Of a stretch of DNA of 59,517 nucleotides, positions 9,510 to 15,338 are shown piece after piece. The stretch is taken from positions 1 through 59,517 of the forward strand of contig CALWNI010000007.1 of assembly GCA_944382775.1 (NCBI GenBank), given 5' to 3'. The position numbers and the translations under genes were made by a program. Source of the stretch: an uncultured Allofournierella sp. Its GTDB lineage: Bacteria; Bacillota; Clostridia; Oscillospirales; Ruminococcaceae. Under the pieces are notes generated by a model. The model saw nothing but the letters and a program-made list of their open reading frames with translations, made no database searches and was not told the DNA's origin. How positions within the stretch are numbered: the first letter of the stretch is position 1; every line of letters starts with the position of its first letter.

Positions 9510-9606
9510 GCCGGCATATAAAACCGGCCTAGGATAGGGTCAACGCCACACCATTTGCCCGACTGTGAATGCGCAATGCAAATACAGCCGGGCATTGTTT
9601 TATAAA
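9510..9606 (+). promoter_or_regulatory. Structured 5' leader of mocA, candidate cis-regulatory RNA
   Basis: Two hairpins precede the gene. The first is GCCGG (9510-9514) with CCGGC (9524-9528). The second pairs TGCCCG-A-CTGT (9556-9566) with ACAG-C-CGGGCA (9584-9594) and is followed by TTGTTTTAT. An alternative pairing, ATTTGC (9553-9558) with GCAAAT (9578-9583), is incompatible with the second hairpin. The ribosome site AGGAGAG begins about 13 bases downstream. Competing structures next to a terminator-like T-rich stretch suggest a switch. I could not match it to a known riboswitch class, including the Moco class. Confidence 0.45.
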
Positions 9607-9620
9607 AGGAGAGAATAGCA

Positions 9621-10199
9621 ATGAAGCTGGGTTGTGTTTGGATGGCCAGTGGACAGGGAAAACGATTTGGTTCCAATAAGCTAATGGCGGATTTATCCGG
9701 TCAGCCGGTGATTGCCTACGCATTAAAAGCGGTTCCGCCCGAATTGTTTGTGCGTAAGCTGGTGGTAACACGGTGGCACACTGTGGCAGAATTTTGCCAA
9801 ACGCAGGGAATTCCCGCATTGCTGCATGACCGAGTGGACCGAAATGAGGTAATTGCTTTGGGCGTTGCAAGAATGCAGGGGATGGATGGTTGCTTGTTTT
9901 TTCAAGGCGATCAGCCCCTGTGCTACGGCGACAGTATTCGAAATTTGGTGGAAAATTTTAAGGAACAACCCAATAAAATTCATCGCCTAAGCTGGAACGA
10001 AACCCAAGCCAGCCCGGTGATTTTTCCGGCGCATCTATTCGATGCACTGGAGCATCTGAGCGCAAAACAGGGCGGTGGAACAATCATTGCACAAAACCCC
10101 CACCTTGTGCAGCTGACACAGGCGTTATTTCCCTGGGAATTATGGGATGTTGATACCCCCCAGGCATTGCAGGAAATTAGCCGTTATCTGCCAAAGTAA
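9621..10199 (+). CDS. mocA: MocA-like nucleotidyltransferase (molybdenum cofactor cytidylyltransferase family)
   Basis: This 192-residue single-domain MobA-like NTP transferase has the N-terminal nucleotide-binding signature CVWMASGQGKRFGSNK (the LAAGxGxRMGxxK motif). A metal-binding region FFQGDQPLCY follows near residue 95, and then a SWNETQASPVIFP segment. Family members attach CMP to molybdopterin for xanthine-dehydrogenase-type enzymes. The selenium-dependent dehydrogenase 10 kb downstream fits that role. Variant motifs (WMASG rather than LAAG) leave room for another substrate. AGGAGAG precedes ATG 9621. The agr regulator follows after 36 bases with its own ribosome site, so one transcript is plausible. 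Confidence 0.75.
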   Translation: MKLGCVWMASGQGKRFGSNKLMADLSGQPVIAYALKAVPPELFVRKLVVTRWHTVAEFCQTQGIPALLHDRVDRNEVIALGVARMQGMDGCLFFQGDQPLCYGDSIRNLVENFKEQPNKIHRLSWNETQASPVIFPAHLFDALEHLSAKQGGGTIIAQNPHLVQLTQALFPWELWDVDTPQALQEISRYLPK

Positions 10200-10235
10200 T
10201 CTTAAACCAATCGTTTTACTACAAGGAGACTCTTT

Positions 10236-10952
10236 ATGCATTTTGCTGTTTGTGATGATCAGCCCATCTATGTAGAACAAATCACATCACTGATTCGCTG
10301 TTATGCCGAAAAGCATCAGTTTGCATGCAGAGTAGATGGCTTTACAAACCCAAATCAATTGCTGGAACAATGCAAAACCGAGGCGTACAATGTGGTGTTT
10401 TTGGATGTGGAAATGCCGGACAAAAACGGACTGGAAGTGGCGCAGCAATTGCGAGAACAATGGCCCGATGTGTATATTGTACTGGTTTCCAACCATTTGG
10501 ATTATGCCTTGGAAGGATACCAGGTGGATGCGTTTCGGTATTTAATGAAAAATCAGCTGAAACATAAATTTACCCCCTGCATGGATGCGCTGTACAAAGG
10601 ATTGTTTCCGCCGGATAATACCCTTTGCTTACGCATTGATCGAGAAGAAATTCATTTAAATTTGGATCAGATTCAGTATTTTGAAGCGGCACAACATACC
10701 GTGCAGGCATTTTTTTTGGAATTAAAGCGCAAACCGCTGATATGTCGTATTACCATGAACGAATTGGAACGAAAGTTACAGGGAAAGGATTTTTTACGGG
10801 TTCAGCGTAGTTTTATTGTGAACTTAAAACAGGTGAAACGGTTTTATAATTATACGGTAATTTTAAAATCGGGCAAGGTAATCTCGGTAAGTGAAAAACA
10901 GTTTTCTGCTATGCGCGATCACTTTTTAACATGGAGAGGAACACACGAATGA
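10236..10952 (+). CDS. agrA: LytTR-family response regulator, AgrA-like
   Basis: This 238-residue protein has a receiver domain (1-120) with the acidic pair D7 D8, phospho-acceptor D57 in VVFLDVEMP and a lysine near 115. A LytTR DNA-binding domain (about 130-235) contains FLRVQRSFIVNL. Phosphorylated LytTR regulators bind tandem 9-bp direct repeats, and such a pair lies before agrB in this locus. CAAGGAG precedes ATG 10236. Its TGA overlaps the kinase ATG (ATGA). The AgrA name rests on its linkage to the kinase and to agrB/agrD. Confidence 0.88.
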   Translation: MHFAVCDDQPIYVEQITSLIRCYAEKHQFACRVDGFTNPNQLLEQCKTEAYNVVFLDVEMPDKNGLEVAQQLREQWPDVYIVLVSNHLDYALEGYQVDAFRYLMKNQLKHKFTPCMDALYKGLFPPDNTLCLRIDREEIHLNLDQIQYFEAAQHTVQAFFLELKRKPLICRITMNELERKLQGKDFLRVQRSFIVNLKQVKRFYNYTVILKSGKVISVSEKQFSAMRDHFLTWRGTHE

Positions 10953-12268
10953 GTGAAATAATTGGCTTTGGTATGAGTTTGTCATTCGTATGTTTGGAGC
11001 AGCTGGCCTATCTGTTTGCGCTAGAGGCATTTGCCGCACCAAAACGAAGCAAAAAATCGTTATGGATGGGTTATGTGCTGCTGCTAATATACAATATTGT
11101 TGTTTCGCTATTGATTACGAATACAGCGCTTAAATTATTGGGAATTTTATTGGCACTGGTGTTGTTTGGGCTTTATAACTTTTCGGCAACGTGGTACACC
11201 ATGTTGTTTGCAACCACATTTATTTATATGTTGATTTATTGTGTGGATAGTGTGGTGTTACAAAGTGCGGTTATGCTAACCAATATGGATACCATGCAGC
11301 TGTTAATCAGCCCGTTTTGGGGAACGGTTTTAGCCATTGCAAGCAAGCTGATTTGTGTGGGGGCAGGATACGGATTAAAGCGGTTTTTGGGGTATCGGTT
11401 TTATCAAACACCCAAAAGCTGGGGGTCTTGGGTGGCTACGCTGTGTTTGCCGGCTTTTGCGTTTGGATTTACCGTGTGGGGCTTTCCGCGGCCCAATGCA
11501 GATTCTCATACCGAGGCTGTATTTTTGGGCACCAGCATTGGGCTTTTGCTGTTGAGCATTCTGCAAATTTTTGTGGTGGAACAGCTTGACCGCCACCGGG
11601 TTGTGCAGCGGGATAATCTGGTTTTAACACAGCAGCTGCGATTAAAAACCGAAAACGCGCAAAATTTAACCGAGGCTTACACCGCACAGCGCAGGTTATC
11701 CCACGATTTTACCAACCATATCGGGGTAATTCGTGCATTGGCAAACCAAGGGGGCGACAAGGCGGTTTGTAGCTACATTGACCAAATTGCAGGAGAGTTA
11801 CAGCCCTATCTATTGGTGGTACATGCCGGCAGCGATTTGGTGGATGCTATTTTGAATCAAAAATTTGCAGTGGCACAGCGGCAAAATATTATTATGGATT
11901 TTTCACTGAGCAATCTAACACATCTTCCCATTCAAGAAAGCGATTTGTCGGTGGTGCTGTGTAATTTGCTGGACAATGCCATTGAAGCGTGTGCGTTTAT
12001 TCCGGAAAATCGCTTGATTCATGTGCGAATTACCTGGCAGGAGGATGAATTGCTGGTTTGCATTCGCAACAGTGTTGCACATGCGGTGGAAATTGCGGAT
12101 GGGAAAATTTCTACCAGCAAAAAAGATGACCTTTTGCATGGGTACGGTTTGCGCAATGTGAGTGCGGTATTGCAGCGGTATCATGCGGACTATGCCATTC
12201 AATGTACCAATCAGGAGTTTATCTTTACTGCTATTTTTTATGATTGTTTTAGTAACGAGAAAGGATGA
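10949..12268 (+). CDS. agrC: GHKL-type sensor histidine kinase, AgrC-like
   Basis: This 439-residue kinase has six or so N-terminal membrane segments (to about residue 205) and a helical dimerisation stretch. The phospho-acceptor is H252 in the motif RRLSHDFTNH. The ATPase part has the N box LCNLLDNAIEAC and the G box GYGLRN, which is the AgrC/HPK10 layout. The membrane domain should be the receptor for the cyclic peptide encoded by agrD. ATG 10949 is chosen because GGAGAGGA is 8 bases upstream. An ATG at 10931 would lie before that site. Translation is probably coupled to the regulator. Confidence 0.88.
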   Translation: MSEIIGFGMSLSFVCLEQLAYLFALEAFAAPKRSKKSLWMGYVLLLIYNIVVSLLITNTALKLLGILLALVLFGLYNFSATWYTMLFATTFIYMLIYCVDSVVLQSAVMLTNMDTMQLLISPFWGTVLAIASKLICVGAGYGLKRFLGYRFYQTPKSWGSWVATLCLPAFAFGFTVWGFPRPNADSHTEAVFLGTSIGLLLLSILQIFVVEQLDRHRVVQRDNLVLTQQLRLKTENAQNLTEAYTAQRRLSHDFTNHIGVIRALANQGGDKAVCSYIDQIAGELQPYLLVVHAGSDLVDAILNQKFAVAQRQNIIMDFSLSNLTHLPIQESDLSVVLCNLLDNAIEACAFIPENRLIHVRITWQEDELLVCIRNSVAHAVEIADGKISTSKKDDLLHGYGLRNVSAVLQRYHADYAIQCTNQEFIFTAIFYDCFSNEKG

Positions 12269-12293
12269 AAAAACCTGCTTTTTGTAAACCTTA

Positions 12294-12358
12294 CCCGGTT
12301 TCTGCGCAGATTCACCCCGGTTTCGTGAAGGAAATAATACTGCGCAAAAAAATATGAT
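12294..12358 (+). promoter_or_regulatory. agrBD promoter with tandem LytTR-type repeats
   Basis: CCCGGTTTC occurs at 12294-12302 and again, identically, at 12316-12324. The start-to-start distance is 22 bp, two helical turns. A TATGAT -10 lies at 12353-12358, and no good -35 stands between. Paired 9-bp direct repeats with 12-13 bp spacers just upstream of a weak -35 are how AgrA-type LytTR regulators activate. This gives agrB/agrD a promoter separate from the regulator genes and a positive feedback loop. Confidence 0.65.
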
Positions 12359-12397
12359 AAAATAAATGCAATTGCTTAACAGGGAGGGAATCCTGGC

Positions 12398-12988
12398 ATG
12401 CATTGTATTGCTTTGCGGTGCGTTTCTGCCCTAGTTGAGCAGGGGTATTTAGATAAAGCTCGTACAGAATGGTATGTATATGCCATAGAGCGTCGGCTGG
12501 GCTATTGTTTGGCAGGCGTTTGGTTGATTGCAGTGGCGTTTGTGCTGCATGCACCGCTGCAAACAGCGCTGTTTTTTGGCAGTGCGGTGTTTTTACGTGC
12601 TCGTACGGGTGGTTGGCATGCAAAGTCGGTTGGTGGATGTCAGTTGCTATCCATGCTAACCACTTTGGTTGTGGTTTGGGCAGTTGGTGCAATTCCTGCA
12701 CCGTTGCGGATGCCCATATCTGCCGTGGTATTACCGGTTTGTATAGCAATTGTCTGGCACTTGGCGCCGATAAACCACGCAAATATACACCTTACACAAA
12801 AAGAATGCGATGCCAACCGTGTTTTAAGCAGATATCGGGCAGTATTGCTTTGCGTTCTTTGTGGTGTACTTCATCTTATGGCCCCTCAATCTGCACTGGG
12901 GTTAAGCGTTACGGCAGGAATTGCGGTGGCGAGTGCAGGTATTGTAATGGGGCATTTTATAAAGGAGGATATTTCAAATGAAAGTTAA
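12398..12988 (+). CDS. agrB: AgrB-type peptide-processing membrane protease
   Basis: This 196-residue protein has about six hydrophobic segments. The AgrB signature RTGGWHAKS-VGGC is present, with catalytic His74 and Cys81 seven residues apart, as in the staphylococcal enzyme (H77/C84). AgrB cuts the C-terminal tail from AgrD and forms the thiolactone ring at the membrane. AGGGAGGG lies about 9 bases before ATG 12398. The last 11 bases overlap the agrD gene, and the agrD ribosome site lies within the agrB coding sequence. The order regulator-kinase-B-D is reversed relative to Staphylococcus (BDCA). Confidence 0.93.
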   Translation: MHCIALRCVSALVEQGYLDKARTEWYVYAIERRLGYCLAGVWLIAVAFVLHAPLQTALFFGSAVFLRARTGGWHAKSVGGCQLLSMLTTLVVVWAVGAIPAPLRMPISAVVLPVCIAIVWHLAPINHANIHLTQKECDANRVLSRYRAVLLCVLCGVLHLMAPQSALGLSVTAGIAVASAGIVMGHFIKEDISNES

Positions 12989-13145
12989 ACAAGCAATTTT
13001 GTCTGCTACCGCTTCGGTTGTTCGCAAAATGACAGATGTAGATTATCAGGTATGGCCCCCGGTGTGCATTGGTCTGATGTATGAGCCGGTTCGCCCCAAA
13101 TGCGAAACAACTGAAGAGGAAAATGCTGCAAGCAAACAGCACTGA
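12978..13145 (+). CDS. agrD: AgrD-like cyclic autoinducer peptide precursor
   Basis: This 55-codon gene starts at ATG 12978 behind AAAGGAGGA and ends at TGA 13143-13145. It has the three AgrD parts. The first is an N-terminal amphipathic leader (MKVKQAILSATASVVRKM). The second is a core with C30 in VCIGLM. The third is a conserved YEPVRP element with an acidic tail (ETTEEE). By analogy with clostridial AgrD proteins, where the ring closes four residues after the Cys before a Y(E/Q)P motif, the predicted product is a five-membered CIGLM thiolactone with an N-terminal extension. A second Cys (C42) lies in the discarded tail. The start of the exported peptide is not determinable from sequence. 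Confidence 0.88.
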   Translation: MKVKQAILSATASVVRKMTDVDYQVWPPVCIGLMYEPVRPKCETTEEENAASKQH

Positions 13146-13257
13146 GTTGCGATGATCCCCATGGGCTATGGGGTTATCGGCAGATTTGCATCATCTGCGT
13201 TTTAGTCCACATCATTTCTCTTTCTAACTCGATTTCTCTCATTATCGGTTAAGAAAT

Positions 13258-13306
13258 AGACAGCCGCTCATCCTTTGTGACGAGCGGCTGTCTAGTTTCT
13301 TTTTAT
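13258..13306 (+). terminator. Intrinsic terminator of the agr operon
   Basis: GACAGCCGCTC (13259-13269) pairs with GAGCGGCTGTC (13282-13292), extended outward by A/T pairs, and TTTCTTTTTAT follows. Two weaker hairpins at 13150-13179 and 13180-13198 lie between the agrD stop and this terminator. Confidence 0.92.
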
Positions 13307-13505
13307 AATAGCAATTTATATAAAGTAAAAACCATTGTTCAATATATTTTTAAAAGTATATCGCTTATTTTTGTGAAAAAACAAAACAATTTAACCATAA
13401 AGTATTCAACAATCTGTGGAAAAATAATGCGATTCATGTTGTTTTGTACAAATTGGTGAATCTTAATTTATATAAAAAATAGAATTGATTCAAACCGATG
13501 CTTTT
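13307..13505. other. AT-rich intergenic spacer, no gene seen
   Basis: The stretch is strongly AT-rich and has stop codons in all frames of useful length. The only structure noticed is a 12-bp direct repeat AATTTATATAAA near 13314 and 13464. It probably acts as an upstream region for the ssnA promoter. Confidence 0.5.
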
Positions 13506-13509
13506 TGGC

Positions 13510-13538
13510 TTGCTATGGGTAATTTGGTTTGCTATACT
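13510..13538 (+). promoter_or_regulatory. Putative promoter of the ssnA purine island
   Basis: TTGCTA (13510-13515), 17 bases, TATACT (13533-13538). Transcription would begin near 13545, about 290 nt before the ssnA start, leaving a long leader. Confidence 0.6.
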
Positions 13539-13545
13539 GAAAGTG

Positions 13546-13559
13546 CGGTCAGGTGACCG
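13546..13559. promoter_or_regulatory. Palindrome at the predicted ssnA transcription start
   Basis: CGGTCA-GG-TGACCG is a 14-bp inverted repeat placed at about +1. It could be an operator for a dimeric regulator or the first hairpin of the leader RNA. Confidence 0.4.
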
Positions 13560-13643
13560 TAAAAATTTTCTCTTATATTGTTCGTTTTTTAACAAGGGTG
13601 GCGTTGTGCGCAATCTTTGTGATACAAGTTCATAAGAATGCAA

Positions 13644-13782
13644 CAACAGCTGTAACGGAGTGCTTAGCGCACGGGCTGTGATACACATGAAGCAAGGTGT
13701 TTCACAAGATAATTGTGCTGTTTTGCTGTTTCCATGTGTATCCGCTTGCTGGCGAAAAGCCTGTAAGCGGATTTTTTATTGG
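13644..13782 (+). promoter_or_regulatory. Attenuator-like leader of the purine island (candidate riboswitch)
   Basis: A hairpin ACAGC...GTGC-ttagc-GCAC...GCTGT is followed by GATACACATG, whose exact complement CATGTGTATC lies about 50 bases further on. That 3' arm runs directly into an intrinsic terminator formed by ATCCGCTT and AAGCGGAT with TTTTTTATT after it. The ATC is shared by both structures, so the long hairpin and the terminator compete. A second GATACA, just upstream of the first hairpin, offers another partner for TGTATC. This is the architecture of a transcriptional riboswitch or attenuator. No purine-riboswitch core was found, and the ligand is unknown. Confidence 0.6.
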
Positions 13783-13832
13783 TTATCTTTTGGTAAACCG
13801 TAAAATATATTTTAAAAAGGAGCGTATTCAAT

Positions 13833-15170
13833 ATGTATTTGCTTGGAAATGGCCGTCTGGTTACTCGCAATCCAGAGGCTCCCTATCTGGAAAATGGCTG
13901 CGTAGCCATTGAAGGCAACCTGATTGCTGCGGTAGGTACTACACAAGAGCTTAAGGCAAAATATCCCGAAGCAGAGTTTATTGATGCCAAGGGCGGCGTG
14001 ATTATGCCCGGCTTTATCAATGCCCATAACCATATTTACTCGGCATTTGCACGCGGCTTGTCCATTAAGGGCAACAACCCCACCACCTTCTTAGAGGTGC
14101 TGGATCAGCTGTGGTGGACCATTGACCGCAACCTGACCCTGCCCGACACCAAGGCAAGCGCAGATGCAACCTATCTGGATTGCATCATGAATGGTGTAAC
14201 CACCATTTTTGACCACCATGCAAGCTTTGGCGGCATTGAAGGCAGCCTGTTTGCCATTGCAGAAAGCGCAAAAGAATTTGGCGTGCGCTCCAACCTGTGT
14301 TACGAAATCAGCGACCGCGACGGCGCAGAAAAGATGCGTGCATCCGTAAAGGAAAACGTGGATTTCATCAAGTATGCACAGGCAGATAAGACCGATATGA
14401 TTAAGGGCATGATGGGTATGCATGCACCCTTTACTCTGTCCAACGACACCTTGGAATACTGTGCAGCCGAAAAGCCCGAAGGCGCAGGCTACCACATCCA
14501 TGTGGCAGAAGGCATCGACGATTTGTACGACAGCTTGGCAAAATACAACAAGCGTTTGGTTCATCGCCTGCATGACATGAACATTCTGGGCGAAAAGACC
14601 ATCTGCGGCCACTGCATCTACATCAACGAGGCAGAAATGGATGTGCTGAAGCACACCAACACCATGGTTGTACATAACCCAGAAAGCAACATGGGCAACG
14701 CAGTAGGCTGCCCGCCCATTTTGAAGATGATGGAAAAGGGCTTGATGGTAGGTTTGGGTACCGACGGTTACACCAACGATATGACCGAGAGCTACAAGGT
14801 GGCAAACGTGCTGCACAAGCACAATGCTTGCAAGCCCAATGTGGCTTGGGGCGAAATTCCCACCATGCTGTTTGAAAACAACCGCGCAATGGCTGCACGC
14901 TTCTTTGAAAAGCCCATTGGCATCTTAAAAGAAGGTGCTTACGCCGACGTAATCGTTTCCGATTACAATCCTTTGACTCCTATGACTGCGGATAACATCA
15001 ACAGCCACATTTTGTTTGGCATGACCGGCCGCAGCGTAGTTACCACCATTATCAACGGTGTGGTAAAGATGAAAGACCGCGAGCTGATTGGCATTGACAA
15101 AGATGCAATTCTGGCACATTGCCGTGAGCAAAGCGCCGATTTGTGGAAACGCATCAACGCAGGCCGCTAA
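13833..15170 (+). CDS. ssnA: SsnA, putative aminohydrolase of the purine-degradation island
   Basis: This 445-residue amidohydrolase-superfamily enzyme has the metal motif NAHNH (H65, H67), later HAPF and HIHVAEG for the third and fourth ligands, and a C-terminal VGLGTDG aspartate motif. The architecture is that of chlorohydrolase/guanine-deaminase relatives. SsnA is a fixed member of gut clusters for anaerobic purine and urate breakdown, where it probably hydrolyses a ring-opened or aminated intermediate. AAAAAGGAG precedes the ATG. It is the first gene after the attenuator-like leader, so control there would govern the whole island. Confidence 0.92.
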   Translation: MYLLGNGRLVTRNPEAPYLENGCVAIEGNLIAAVGTTQELKAKYPEAEFIDAKGGVIMPGFINAHNHIYSAFARGLSIKGNNPTTFLEVLDQLWWTIDRNLTLPDTKASADATYLDCIMNGVTTIFDHHASFGGIEGSLFAIAESAKEFGVRSNLCYEISDRDGAEKMRASVKENVDFIKYAQADKTDMIKGMMGMHAPFTLSNDTLEYCAAEKPEGAGYHIHVAEGIDDLYDSLAKYNKRLVHRLHDMNILGEKTICGHCIYINEAEMDVLKHTNTMVVHNPESNMGNAVGCPPILKMMEKGLMVGLGTDGYTNDMTESYKVANVLHKHNACKPNVAWGEIPTMLFENNRAMAARFFEKPIGILKEGAYADVIVSDYNPLTPMTADNINSHILFGMTGRSVVTTIINGVVKMKDRELIGIDKDAILAHCREQSADLWKRINAGR

Positions 15171-15181
15171 GCCATTTTTAA

Positions 15182-15227
15182 GGTGTTTCGGTTCGCACCC
15201 AAAGCAAACCGCTTTGGGCGAAACACC
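15182..15227 (+). other. Strong intercistronic hairpin between ssnA and ygfK
   Basis: GGTGTTTCG (15182-15190) pairs with CGAAACACC (15219-15227), and inside it CCCAAAGC pairs with GCTTTGGG. No T-run follows, so it is more likely an mRNA-processing or stability element than a terminator. It could set different ssnA and ygfK levels. Confidence 0.6.
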
Positions 15228-15338
15228 GCAATGGATGAACGCCGCCACACCCGAATAAAGGGCTGTGGAATTGGCCGTTGCACGGGCCTAAAGTGTGCAG
15301 GAAACAAATTTTTAAGAGCGTTTAAAAGGAGAGTCATT

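Noticed and set aside
12469-12981. Alternative-frame open reading frame over agrB (170 codons)
   Set aside because: The overlapping frame starting at 12398 carries the AgrB His and Cys signature and a good ribosome site; this one has neither.
13510-13832. Classical purine riboswitch
   Set aside because: I looked for the conserved purine-aptamer core (TATA-type P1 flanks with the two kissing-loop motifs) and did not find it. The leader may still be a different regulatory RNA.
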